A stretch of 45,516 nt of DNA from Nocardioides sp. YIM 152315 (GCF_029210375.1 NZ_JARGER010000041.1:1-45516), one strand, 5' to 3'. Numbered from the stretch's first letter, positions 1 through 7,726 are shown. The notes: a model not told the origin generated them from the letters alone. Numbers and translations: made by a program.

Positions 1-77
1 GAAGGGCACTTGTTGCGTTCACACCCCGAAGCGCCGCCCGCCTACCTGCGGATCCGGGTCTGAACAGAGAGTGCAGC

Positions 78-161
78 CAACGACTTAGGGAACGCCGTTG
101 ACCTGCGCAAACGCAGCGTTCCCCCTCGCGTTCCCCTCCGTTGTTACCGCATTCCGGTAAC
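78..161 (+). repeat. Stem-loop module, copy 1
   Basis: Begins CGACTTAGGGA. Arms GGGAACGC and GCGTTCCC enclose a loop containing GTTGACCTGCG and AAACGCAG; a second hairpin GTTACCG/CGGTAAC lies at 143-161. It is similar to copy 2, with the GACCTGCG loop 137 bp earlier. Arm sequences differ between copies but still pair. Confidence 0.7.
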
Positions 162-214
162 GCCCCTCGCCCACTCTCATCGGCGTGAATCAACACCTTC
201 ACAAGTCCGCGGGC

Positions 215-299
215 AAACGACTTAGGGATACCTGTTGACCTGCGGAAACACAGGTCCCTGGCAGGTATCCCCCTCAGGTTCCCCCGATTCCGGGGAACC
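215..299 (+). repeat. Stem-loop module, copy 2
   Basis: Begins CGACTTAGGGA like copy 1. Ten-base arms GGGATACCTG and CAGGTATCCC enclose the GTTGACCTGCG loop. An alternative inner pairing ACCTGT/ACAGGT would exclude the outer stem. A second hairpin GGTTCCCC/GGGGAACC (277-299) contains ATTCCGG, which is also present in copy 1. Similarity to copy 1 continues in the downstream ATCAACAC segment. Confidence 0.7.
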
Positions 300-377
300 T
301 GCCGCCCCATGCTGATCAACACGTACAGGTCGTTCGCGACGACAACCAGCGAGGAGCACCCGATGATTTCTTGAACT

Positions 378-455
378 TTCGGAGGGGCGCCGCCCGACCT
401 GCGAGAACGCCACCTGGAGGGGGCGCCCGTCCCGAGGAGGGGCGGGGCCAGGAGG
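378..455 (+). repeat. Stem-loop module, degenerate copy 3
   Basis: The GACCTGCG loop recurs at 396-403, followed by AGAACGCC. It is flanked by GGGCGCC-type and GGCGCCC arms unlike those of copies 1 and 2. The interval 456-571 up to xis holds no gene that I recognise. Confidence 0.5.
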
Positions 456-571
456 GGCGCGAATTGGTGCCCCCAGCGCGCACCGTAGGACGCGTACGTC
501 TCGACGACGGACACCCGACCATCACGACCGGCGACGAACGACGCCGGTAACCCAGCCACAAGGAGGCCGCC

Positions 572-802
572 ATGACCGCAGAACCCAACTCCCCACGACC
601 CCGCCAGAACCCCGGCGACGACATGCTCACCCTCCAGGAAGCGTGCCGCTACCTCCGCGTGCCCGAGGGGACGCTGCGCTACTGGCGCCACCTCGGCGCC
701 GGACCCCGCAGCTTCAAGGTCGGCCGCCACGTCCGCTACTGGCGCGCCGACCTCATCCTCTGGCTCACCGAGCAGACCAACCGTCCCCAAAACCGCAGCT
801 GA
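572..802 (+). CDS. xis: Excisionase, HTH_17/MerR-like
   Basis: A 76-residue protein with a helix-turn-helix: LTLQEACRYLRVPEGTLRYWRH at about 19-40 (split here as L-T-L-Q-E-A then R-V-P-E-G-T-L-R-Y-W), followed by the wing segment GRHVRYWRADL. This is the excisionase or recombination-directionality type of small DNA-binding protein that precedes integrases in actinobacterial elements; it would bind attachment arms and bias recombination toward excision. The ATG at 572 has an excellent Shine-Dalgarno sequence, AAGGAGG at 560-566. It ends 60 bp before the integrase and is probably cotranscribed with it. The family role is established knowledge; the link to this integrase is inferred from position. 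Confidence 0.88.
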   Translation: MTAEPNSPRPRQNPGDDMLTLQEACRYLRVPEGTLRYWRHLGAGPRSFKVGRHVRYWRADLILWLTEQTNRPQNRS

Positions 803-861
803 CCCTGCCCCACCGTCGAATCTCAGAGAGACGATGGAGCGATCCTGGAAGGAGCATCACC

Positions 862-1971
862 ATGGCGGGAAACATCGCCAAGCGAGCCAACGGCCGGTGG
901 CGGGCGCGGTACCGCGACGAGGCCGGCAAGGAACACTCGCGGCACTTCGACCGCAAGATCGACGCCAAGCAGTGGCTGGACCAGGTCACCTCGGCGGTGG
1001 TCACCGGCACGTACGCCGACCCCAAGGCCGGCCGGATCACGTTCGCGGGTTTCTTCGGGGAGTGGTCGGCCCGCCAGGTCTGGGCACCCGGCACCGTGCT
1101 GGCGATGTCGCTGGCGGCGCGATCCGTTCCCTTCGCGGCCAAGCCGATGAAGCAGGTCCGGCGATCGGACGTCGAGACCTGGATCAAGCAGATGAACGCC
1201 GCCGGGCTTGCCCCCGGCACGATCAAGACCCGTTACGTCAACGTCCGGTCGGTGTTCCGCGCCGCCGTGAAGGACCGGGTGATCGGCTCCGACCCGACCG
1301 ACGGCGTACGCCTCCCCCGCGGTCGTCGCGCGGACGTCGCCATGTCGATCCCCGCGCCCGAGGAGGTGGGGCAGCTCATGGCCGTGGCTGACGAGCGGTT
1401 CCAGCCGTTCATCGCCCTCTGCGCGTTCGCCGGCCTGCGGCTCGGCGAGGCCGCCGGGGTCCAGCTCGGCGACGTCGACTTCCTCCGCAGGTCGCTGAAG
1501 GTCTCCCGCCAGGTGCAGCGCGTCAACAGTGGGGCGATCGACGTACGGGCACCGAAGTACGGATCAGAGCGCGTCGTTTACCTCGCCGACAGCCTCGTCA
1601 ACGTGCTCGCCGAGCACGTCACTACTCACGGCACCACCGGCAAGGATCGGTGGCTCTTCGCCGGGGAGGGCGACGACCCACCGCACCAGAACACCGTCGG
1701 CTACTGGTGGCGCAAGACGCTACGGGACGCCGGGCTGTCGGGCATCAAGCTCCACGACCTGCGGCACTTCCACGCCTCCGGCCTCATCGCGTCCGGGTGC
1801 GACGTCGTGACCGTCCAGCGCTCGCTGGGCCACGCGAAGGCGACGACGACCCTCAACACATACGCGCACCTATGGCCGACCGCCGAGGACCGCACGCGGA
1901 AGGCAGCGGAGTCGATCATGAACTCGGCGCTCGGCTACGTCGCCGACCCCGTAGCGAGCACTGGCGAGTAG
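862..1971 (+). CDS. int: Tyrosine site-specific recombinase (integrase)
   Basis: A 369-residue phage-type integrase. The N-terminus (MAGNIAKRANGRWRAR) resembles the AP2-like arm-binding domain, followed by a SAM-like core-binding domain at about 60-160 and the catalytic domain at about 175-360. The catalytic set is complete: R193 (GLRLGE), K232, H298 and R301 (HDLRH), H324 (LGHA) and nucleophile Y334 (NTYAH). I chose the ATG at 862 because GGAAGGAG lies seven bases upstream and the Met-Ala-Gly-Asn start suits the family; longer upstream reading in this frame overlaps xis. It should catalyse integration and excision between attP and the tRNA-like site at 3209-3233. Confidence 0.93.
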   Translation: MAGNIAKRANGRWRARYRDEAGKEHSRHFDRKIDAKQWLDQVTSAVVTGTYADPKAGRITFAGFFGEWSARQVWAPGTVLAMSLAARSVPFAAKPMKQVRRSDVETWIKQMNAAGLAPGTIKTRYVNVRSVFRAAVKDRVIGSDPTDGVRLPRGRRADVAMSIPAPEEVGQLMAVADERFQPFIALCAFAGLRLGEAAGVQLGDVDFLRRSLKVSRQVQRVNSGAIDVRAPKYGSERVVYLADSLVNVLAEHVTTHGTTGKDRWLFAGEGDDPPHQNTVGYWWRKTLRDAGLSGIKLHDLRHFHASGLIASGCDVVTVQRSLGHAKATTTLNTYAHLWPTAEDRTRKAAESIMNSALGYVADPVASTGE

Positions 1972-2067
1972 GTGCGATCGGGTCCCAGCTGAACGCTTCG
2001 GGCGGCACTCCGGTTGTCTCGACGAGTATGCGACGGGATCTTGCAGCAATACACCCACTCGGCGTGG

Positions 2068-3006
2068 CTAGGACGGCTCGACGGTCTCGTCGTTCTCGTC
2101 CTCCCCGAAGGCCTCCAACCCCCTGAACTCCGGAGTCGGTCCTGGCGCGGGCGGCACAGACACCGGATTTGGCACAACGATCCCTGGCTTGAAAGCCTGC
2201 AGCACTGCCTGAAAGTTGGCCCACGCAGCCTCGGTGATCGGGAACTCGCCCTCAATGACTATCTGCTGGCCGCCGACCAGCGGAATCGGGATCCGAGTCC
2301 CCTGTGAGAGGGGGGCGTGCATCTGCTGGCTGCGCAGATGTTGGTCACTCGGGGAGGACGCGGCCGTCGGTTGACGTGTCTGCTGCTCCCGGAAGCGCCG
2401 GGCAGGGTCTGCGTGCTGAATCTCGCCTGTCGCAGTGGAGTGGTCGTCAGCCTCGTCAGGGTCACTTGGCGTGTCGCCGGGTTCCTCGCCGACAGGCCCG
2501 CCGTCCTTCATGGCGAAGCTGATCGTCGCTTTGTACTGCTTCACGAAGTCTTCCGCCCCAGCGTCAGTAAAGCCGCGCTCGGTGACCAGCCGGTATCGGA
2601 GGGTCGCCTCGGACGGGAGGTCGGTGCCGTAGTGGTCCCACATCTCACGGTGGATAGGCGGAGTCAGAGCTGCACTCTGGATCGCAGTTAGCCGTTCGTC
2701 CTCGTGCGGATTGTGAAGGATGGCATACGCCAAGTCAGTCAGTTTGCCCTGACGGTCGTCGCCGCTTCCCTCCTCCGTCAGCAGGCCGAACTTCTTGAGT
2801 GCTGCGTACTGGGTGGACGCGATGCCGCTCTTGTGGGTCGTGTACCCCCAATGCTTCACGATCGCGGTGATCGGAGCCGCGTGCATCTTCTCGTGCTGAT
2901 ACAGCGTCTCCGCGCGCTTGATCGCAGCTTCCAGGTCGATCGCCGGGTAACTGGGACTGCGCCCCTTCTTCGGGGCCCGTCGGCCTTGGCTCTGGGTTTC
3001 GCTCAC
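2068..3006 (-). CDS. Unrecognised accessory protein, probable winged-helix N-terminus
   Basis: A 312-residue protein that I cannot assign to a named family. The N-terminal part (about 20-130) is predicted helical and looks like a winged-helix region: AIKRAETLYQHEK, AAPITAIVKHWGY, then QYAALKKFGLL followed by a basic or polar wing. Residues 165-230 are polar and low complexity (EEPGDTPSDPDEADD). The C-terminal part contains a beta-like segment IPIPLVGGQQIVIEGEFP and a proline-rich tail. The GTG start at 3006 has AGGAGGG upstream. Two matching palindromes lie directly upstream, suggesting autoregulation. It is transcribed toward the integrase 3' end. A regulator or maintenance gene of the element is one possibility; function is unknown. 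Confidence 0.75.
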   Translation of the reverse strand: MSETQSQGRRAPKKGRSPSYPAIDLEAAIKRAETLYQHEKMHAAPITAIVKHWGYTTHKSGIASTQYAALKKFGLLTEEGSGDDRQGKLTDLAYAILHNPHEDERLTAIQSAALTPPIHREMWDHYGTDLPSEATLRYRLVTERGFTDAGAEDFVKQYKATISFAMKDGGPVGEEPGDTPSDPDEADDHSTATGEIQHADPARRFREQQTRQPTAASSPSDQHLRSQQMHAPLSQGTRIPIPLVGGQQIVIEGEFPITEAAWANFQAVLQAFKPGIVVPNPVSVPPAPGPTPEFRGLEAFGEDENDETVEPS

Positions 3007-3020
3007 GAGTCAGCCCTCCT

Positions 3021-3054
3021 TGTCTGAGACAAGAGTAGCGCGCTATCTGAGATA
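3021..3054 (-). promoter_or_regulatory. Twin palindromic operators
   Basis: Two 11-bp perfect palindromes, TGTCTGAGACA (3021-3031) and TATCTGAGATA (3044-3054), share the consensus TRTCTGAGAYA. Their centres are 23 bp apart, about two helical turns, just upstream of the Shine-Dalgarno sequence of the minus-strand gene at 2068-3006. Confidence 0.65.
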
Positions 3055-3125
3055 AATCGAGGTTTCTCCGCAGATGCCGTTGCATTTTCGCCCGGAGGGC
3101 TTAGGATGGGCGTAGCGCCAACGTT

Positions 3126-3157
3126 AAGAGCCCCCAGGCGGCAACCTGAGGGCTCTT
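3126..3157. terminator. Strong hairpin, possible terminator
   Basis: Arms AAGAGCCC (3126-3133) and GGGCTCTT (3150-3157) with an inner CAGG/CCTG stem. There is no clear U tract on the plus strand. It lies just inside the proposed attachment site and may insulate the element. Confidence 0.45.
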
Positions 3158-3208
3158 GGCGAAGGGGCGGGGTCTGGCGACCAGCGGCGCCTCATCAACG
3201 ACTGCCAG

Positions 3209-3234
3209 GCGGGTTCGATCCCCGTCCGCTCCAC
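3209..3234 (+). other. attR: tRNA/tmRNA 3' end, probable attachment site
   Basis: A T arm with stem GCGGG/CCCGT around loop TTCGATC (3209-3225) is followed by acceptor strand CCGCTCC and discriminator A (3226-3233). A 5' acceptor pairing with it would read GGGGCGG with a G3-U70 wobble, as in tRNA-Ala or tmRNA. No complete tRNA precedes it, which is expected for the distal att copy left by an integrase. The exact tRNA identity is not determinable here, and which end is attR is a naming convention. Confidence 0.65.
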
Positions 3235-3462
3235 TAAGAAGGATACGCGTTTCACACGGGGTCTGTGAATCGTTGAGCGCAAAACGGCCCATGCGGCACC
3301 CTGCCCCGGCCTGGGACTGTGTCGCATTGTCGTCAGTCAGTTCTCGCGAAGCGCCGTGCGGCTCAAGTGCTCGAAGCTTGACGACGCACGTCTTCGATCG
3401 CGGCTGGTAGTGGGACGTTACAGCCTGAAAGCTGTGTGGCCGGCGCGCCGCGAGGTGCAACG
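3235..3462. other. Intergenic region before the kinase-KptA gene
   Basis: I see no gene here. There is an inverted repeat TTCACA/TGTGAA at 3251-3269. Short reading frames on the minus strand run through the tRNA-like sequence and look spurious. A promoter for the next gene should lie in this interval, but no convincing -10/-35 pair stands out. Confidence 0.4.
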
Positions 3463-6459
3463 ATGCCCATCATGAAGGTGATCAGTCCAGGGGCGCTCGC
3501 CAAGGCGCTCGAGCGCAACCCGCGGGTCCCGCTCCCGGCCGAGACGCGCAGTCGCCTTCAGGAGACGCTCAACATTCTCGCGCTTCGACCGGAGGCAGCC
3601 GCGGCCGAGGATGCGGCCGTGGACGAGCACGGGGTGCGCTTCGAATGTCTACTCGAGGACGCGCCTCGAGCCATTGACATTGTCGCCGCCTGGAGCCAAG
3701 TGCTTCACGAGGATCTGCATCCGACGGTCGCGGAGGCGCTGCTTCTCGAGTCATATTTCTCAAGCGGAGCGCCAGTCGTCGCACCGCTGCTGCCTGCCGG
3801 TATGAGGTACTTCAAGACTCTGCAGGTCATTCGCGAGCGAACCGCAATCGCGCTGCATGACTACGCCCGTGAGATCAACTGGCGTCGCCCAGTTCTCTTC
3901 GTTCAAGTACTCAAGGTCGCCCGCGGATACCTGCGAGACGTCGTGGGGCGCCCAGAACTAACGCGGGACGAGTTCAGGCGCGAGTTCACAGGACGGTTGG
4001 GCGTCACCAGCACGCTCATTGGCCGATTCGAGTCGATAGATCGGCAAGATGCCGAAGAGGCTGTTGAGGCGCTTCGATTGTCCCTTCGACAGGGAAATTC
4101 GCCAGATACCGCGGTTCCGTACCTTCTGGAGGCGGCAACCTTGGTATTCGACGCAGGTGGGGACGTAACCAACCTTCAGTCTTGCTTGGAGTACGGCCGC
4201 AAATGCCTCGACTCAAGACGCTTCAACCTGAACGCAACGGCACTGCTGGCCACCTCCGACATCTACCTGCGGCTTGCATCCGTCGCGTCGGGGCAGGCGC
4301 GGCGGTCTGCCCTGTCCTCAGCGATGCAGAGCGTTGATACTGCGGTCCAGCGAGCCGGCAGAGGGGACACCAAGATCGCGGCACGCCTGATGGCCACCCT
4401 CATTCGGGAGCTTGCGCAGGATCTGGGACTTCTCGATGAGCACAGAATTGCTGGTCTTCGCTTGCCATTCTGTATTCGGACCCCGTCCGAGACCCCAGCG
4501 CTGGTCACGCGCTTTTCCGCCGATCTGGTTCGGTCGATCGCTGGCCAAGCACGAACTGGCGATCCGCTTGCGCGCGGGGTTTGTGCAGATCTCTTGGAGT
4601 TGACCGATGCCAGTGGAACTGACCCCGACGCCCTTCGACAAATCGTCGAGTTCCGTTCCGCGGCGCGACGCCGGGCGCCATTAGACGAACGTTCACAGCT
4701 CTTGAGCCTCAGGGACCAGCTCCAACTTGCATCGAGAGCGGCCGATACGCGGCGGCGCGGCGAAGTCATCAAAGAACTCATTCTAATGTCGATCGCGGCA
4801 CCTACCTCGGCCAGCCCAATCCTCTTAATCGCCCAGGACACCGAAGCAAATGGACCGGTGTCTCTGTCCTCGAAGACCAGCGCCCGTGGGTCTGAAGTGG
4901 CACGAGCAGCGGTTGCCGGTGACTCGCGCGAGCTCCTACGCATGGCAGCGAACCGTGCGGCAACTAGCCCAGACCTTTCCGTAGCACCAATGGGTGGTCG
5001 CAGTGACGTCACAACCGTCGGTGACTACTACGGTCTGGTTGCCCAGACGTTCATCTTCAAGGAAGTCCAAGCGATTGCAGTAGAGAGGGAGCAGACTCGC
5101 GCCGCCGCTCTCCGCGCCGCGATCTCCGATGCTGGTCGAACGGATGATTATCTCGTCTGTGAGTACCTGGATGCAGTACCGCTCAACACTGGCATGGTCC
5201 GCAGCGTTCGACGATTCGTCCCAGGGCAGTCCGTCTCGATGGCAGTTGACGCATCTAGTCACGACGAGCGCGTCTCGCTCCTCGCTCGAACGGCCGCCTT
5301 CCTCGGGTTCATGAACTCGGTCGAGACGGCTACGCCGAAAGCTGTGCGGAAAGACTTGAAGGCAAAGGAAGTTGGTCGATGGATCCGGTCCCTCGGGGTA
5401 AGCGAAGCAACCACGCACTTCGACGAGTGGTGGAACCTGGTGTCACACGTTGGCGTCACCCGGCGACGAGATGCCCACCTCGACAACTGGGTCCTGGCTT
5501 TGGACGGTCGGCTTCTGGCGCTGGACTTGGAAGCAACAGGATGTCGCCCGGTGGGATACGAGCTCGCGCAGATCACCGATGATCACGGGGTCCTAGAGCC
5601 GAACGATTGGGCCGCTCGACGCGTGGTCTTCAAGAGCTACTGTGAGGCTCGGCGTGAAACGGGCGCACCAGAGGGCGAGTGGTCGGCCTACCAGGCGTCG
5701 CTAGCTGCTCGCGCCGTCGGCAAGTTGACCTGGTCGAGCGCAACGCCAGATGAGCAAGAGCACGCCCGCGCCATGTTGGAGTCGATTGCAGAGCACGGCT
5801 CCGAGGATGGCGTTCGCACATGGGCGCGAAACTCTTTGAATGCATGGCGTCGTCGACGAGGTCTCGCAAACCTGTCGTCGGGCGAACTGAACATGGATCG
5901 GCACCGCCGTCGACGGGTGAGCAAGGCAATGGCGTTCCACCTTCGCCACGGAGACCGAGTGAACCTAGACCCCGATGGTTGGGCCTCATTGGGCGAACTG
6001 GTCGCCGCGATTGGGAGCGGCGTAACGGAGACCGAGATTGCCATCGTCGCTTCGACGCTGTCTGAGCCGCGGTTCGAGTTTCGCGACAACTTGGTGCGTG
6101 CACGATACGGCCACACCCGAAACGTTCCCGGACTTATGCGAGATGCCAGTAAGCCATCTGAGCTTCGCGCTTACCATGCGACAGACTTGGAGTCCGCGCA
6201 CCACATCGTTGAACTTGTCGAGGGACTTAGGCCGATGGGACGCCAGTTTGTGCATCTCTCCACGGATCGCCGAGAGGCCCTGCGCGCCGGCCTGCGTCGC
6301 GGGTCGCCCGTGCTTCTCTCGATCGCCGCATCAGCGGTACCGGGCGCCCTGATTGCAGCAGGCAACACCCTGGTGGCTCCGGCAGTAGCGAGTGGATTGG
6401 TTCGAGTTGAACCTGTCGCCGCGTACTGGAGGCTTGTTCCGCGGGCGGAGTTGCCCTGA
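3463..6459 (+). CDS. Helical region - kinase-like domain - RNA 2'-phosphotransferase (KptA/Tpt1) fusion
   Basis: A 998-residue protein. Residues 1 to about 490 are mostly helical, with TPR-like stretches around 225-310. Residues about 500-710 resemble a kinase fold: K533 in FIFKEV, catalytic-type D670-A-H672-L-D-N675 in RRDAHLDNW, and D688 in the following LALDLE strand, closest by eye to the DRHxxN...DFG pattern of PI3K-like and aminoglycoside-kinase-like enzymes. Residues about 815-985 are a KptA/Tpt1 domain carrying the tetrad R828-H829 (LRHG), R879 (VRARYGH) and R927 (MGRQFVHLS). KptA domains remove an RNA 2'-phosphate using NAD+. The ATG at 3463 has GAGGTG five bases upstream; a GTG at 3436 would add nine residues. 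Codon use is less GC-rich than that of its neighbours, which suggests transfer. The KptA call is firm, the kinase call moderate, and the biological role unknown. Confidence 0.85.
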   Translation: MPIMKVISPGALAKALERNPRVPLPAETRSRLQETLNILALRPEAAAAEDAAVDEHGVRFECLLEDAPRAIDIVAAWSQVLHEDLHPTVAEALLLESYFSSGAPVVAPLLPAGMRYFKTLQVIRERTAIALHDYAREINWRRPVLFVQVLKVARGYLRDVVGRPELTRDEFRREFTGRLGVTSTLIGRFESIDRQDAEEAVEALRLSLRQGNSPDTAVPYLLEAATLVFDAGGDVTNLQSCLEYGRKCLDSRRFNLNATALLATSDIYLRLASVASGQARRSALSSAMQSVDTAVQRAGRGDTKIAARLMATLIRELAQDLGLLDEHRIAGLRLPFCIRTPSETPALVTRFSADLVRSIAGQARTGDPLARGVCADLLELTDASGTDPDALRQIVEFRSAARRRAPLDERSQLLSLRDQLQLASRAADTRRRGEVIKELILMSIAAPTSASPILLIAQDTEANGPVSLSSKTSARGSEVARAAVAGDSRELLRMAANRAATSPDLSVAPMGGRSDVTTVGDYYGLVAQTFIFKEVQAIAVEREQTRAAALRAAISDAGRTDDYLVCEYLDAVPLNTGMVRSVRRFVPGQSVSMAVDASSHDERVSLLARTAAFLGFMNSVETATPKAVRKDLKAKEVGRWIRSLGVSEATTHFDEWWNLVSHVGVTRRRDAHLDNWVLALDGRLLALDLEATGCRPVGYELAQITDDHGVLEPNDWAARRVVFKSYCEARRETGAPEGEWSAYQASLAARAVGKLTWSSATPDEQEHARAMLESIAEHGSEDGVRTWARNSLNAWRRRRGLANLSSGELNMDRHRRRRVSKAMAFHLRHGDRVNLDPDGWASLGELVAAIGSGVTETEIAIVASTLSEPRFEFRDNLVRARYGHTRNVPGLMRDASKPSELRAYHATDLESAHHIVELVEGLRPMGRQFVHLSTDRREALRAGLRRGSPVLLSIAASAVPGALIAAGNTLVAPAVASGLVRVEPVAAYWRLVPRAELP

Positions 6460-6466
6460 CGAGCCG

Positions 6467-6484
6467 CTGGCAGAGATCTGCCAG
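6467..6484. terminator. Hairpin after the kinase-KptA gene
   Basis: Arms CTGGCAGA and TCTGCCAG with a two-base centre start eight bases after the stop codon. There is no U tract, and the two-base loop is also compatible with a protein-binding palindrome. Confidence 0.4.
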
Positions 6485-6559
6485 GACACCCGGACGTGTC
6501 GGCGGTCCGTTGTCGACTGCCGCATGACGAAGGGGCTCTTGCGGACTCTGTGCGGACTG

Positions 6560-6578
6560 GAGGGGCCCACACCCCCTC
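6560..6578 (-). terminator. Candidate terminator of ychF
   Basis: GAGGGG/CCCCTC stem in the 141-bp interval between the convergent kinase-KptA gene and ychF, 22 bases past the ychF stop. The flanking sequence 6538-6558 also contains two direct GCGGACT copies. Confidence 0.4.
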
Positions 6579-6600
6579 TGACCTGCATAAACGTCTCGAT

Positions 6601-7677
6601 TCACACGTTGAAGCGGAACTCCACGACGTCGCCGTCCTGCATCACGTAGTCCTTGCCCTCCATGCGGACCTTGCCGGCCTCCTTGGCCTTCGGCATCGAG
6701 CCGAGCCCGACCAGATCGTCGAAGGAGACGATCTCGGCCTTGATGAAGCCGCGCTGGAAGTCGGTGTGGATGACGCCGGCGGCCTCGGGGGCGGTGGCGC
6801 CCTGGGGGATCGTCCAGGCGCGGGTCTCCTTGGGACCGGCGGTGAGGTAGGTCTGCAGGCCGAGGGTGTCGAAGCCGACCCGGGCGAGCACCTCGAGACC
6901 CGGCTCGTCCACGCCCATCTCGGCGAGCATCTCGCGGGCCTCGTCGTCGTCGCCCAGCTCGACCAGCTCAGCCTCGAACTTGGCGTCGAGGAAGATCGCC
7001 TCCGACGGGGCGACGACCTCTCGCATCCGCGCCTTGAGCGCCTCGTCGGAGAGCTCGTCGGCGTCGCAGTTGAAGACGTAGATGAACGGCTTGGCCGTCA
7101 GCAGCGACAGCTCGCGGATCAGGGCGCGGTCGATCCTCGTCGCGATGATCGGCGTACCGGCCTCGAGCGAGGCGAGCGCCTCCCTGGCGGCCTCGAGGTT
7201 GGCGGCCAGCTCCTTCTTGCCGCGCGCCTCCTTCTCCAGGCGCGGGATCGCCTTCTCGACGGTCTGCAGGTCGGCGAGGATCAGCTCGGTCTGGATCGTG
7301 GAGATGTCGTTGGCGGGGTTGACCTCGCCGTCGACGTGGGTGACGTCGTCGTCGCGGAAGACGCGGGTCACCTGGCAGATCGCGGCCGACTCGCGGATGT
7401 GGGCGAGGAACTTGTTGCCCAGACCCTCTCCCTCCGACGCGCCGCGGACGATGCCGGCGATGTCGACGAACTCCACGGTCGCGGGCAGGATCCGCGCAGA
7501 CCCGAAGATCTCGGCGAGCCTCGGCAGGCGATCGTCCGGGACGCCCACGACGCCGACGTTCGGCTCGATGGTGGCGAAGGGGTAGTTCGCCGCGAGCACG
7601 TCGTTCTTGGTCAGTGCGTTGAAGAGCGTCGACTTGCCCGCGTTGGGGAGCCCGACGATGCCGATGGTGAGTGCCAC
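6601..7677 (-). CDS. ychF: Redox-regulated ATPase YchF (Obg family)
   Basis: 358 residues, the usual length. The P-loop GLPNAGKST is at 9-17, switch II VDIAGIV at 71-77, and the base-recognition motif at 204-208 is NCDAD rather than NKxD, in line with the ATP preference of this family. A coiled-coil insert lies around 135-175 and the C-terminal TGS domain around 280-357. YchF is a ribosome-associated P-loop ATPase conserved in nearly all bacteria. The GTG start at 7677 is preceded by TAGACT (7686-7691) with only eight bases between, so the message is probably leaderless. It is a core gene and marks the edge of the element-rich left end. Confidence 0.97.
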   Translation of the reverse strand: MALTIGIVGLPNAGKSTLFNALTKNDVLAANYPFATIEPNVGVVGVPDDRLPRLAEIFGSARILPATVEFVDIAGIVRGASEGEGLGNKFLAHIRESAAICQVTRVFRDDDVTHVDGEVNPANDISTIQTELILADLQTVEKAIPRLEKEARGKKELAANLEAAREALASLEAGTPIIATRIDRALIRELSLLTAKPFIYVFNCDADELSDEALKARMREVVAPSEAIFLDAKFEAELVELGDDDEAREMLAEMGVDEPGLEVLARVGFDTLGLQTYLTAGPKETRAWTIPQGATAPEAAGVIHTDFQRGFIKAEIVSFDDLVGLGSMPKAKEAGKVRMEGKDYVMQDGDVVEFRFNV

Positions 7678-7691
7678 GGGCGGCGAGTCTA
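7678..7691 (-). promoter_or_regulatory. Leaderless-type -10 of ychF
   Basis: TAGACT on the minus strand (7686-7691) ends eight bases before the GTG start; there is no Shine-Dalgarno sequence. Confidence 0.55.
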
Positions 7692-7726
7692 CGGCGCGGG
7701 CGAGGACGGCCCCGAATCGCAGCGAG

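Larger units (their letters stand above)
1..3234 (+). mobile_element. Right part of an integrated actinobacterial element
   Basis: The stretch contains repeated stem-loop modules, an excisionase, a tyrosine integrase, an unrecognised accessory gene and, at 3209-3233, a tRNA-type T arm plus acceptor 3' strand. This is the usual order xis-int-att of actinobacterial integrative elements and prophages that use tRNA or tmRNA 3' ends. The tRNA-type fragment reads on the plus strand and only its 3' part is convincing, so an intact gene copy would be expected at the other junction, left of the window; the left boundary is therefore not visible. No replication, transfer or structural phage gene is seen, so the class of element is undetermined. 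The gene at 3463-6459 also looks foreign but lies outside the proposed attachment site. Confidence 0.7.

Noticed and set aside
3164..3233. A complete tRNA-Ala gene
   Set aside because: Acceptor and T arm pair, but only 38 bases lie between them and no anticodon stem-loop can be drawn; kept only as an att site or tRNA-like remnant.
3101..3460. Minus-strand reading frames containing GADGDRTR or ERTGIEPA-type peptides
   Set aside because: These are typical false proteins read through tRNA 3' ends; they have no ribosome site and cross the attachment site and hairpin.
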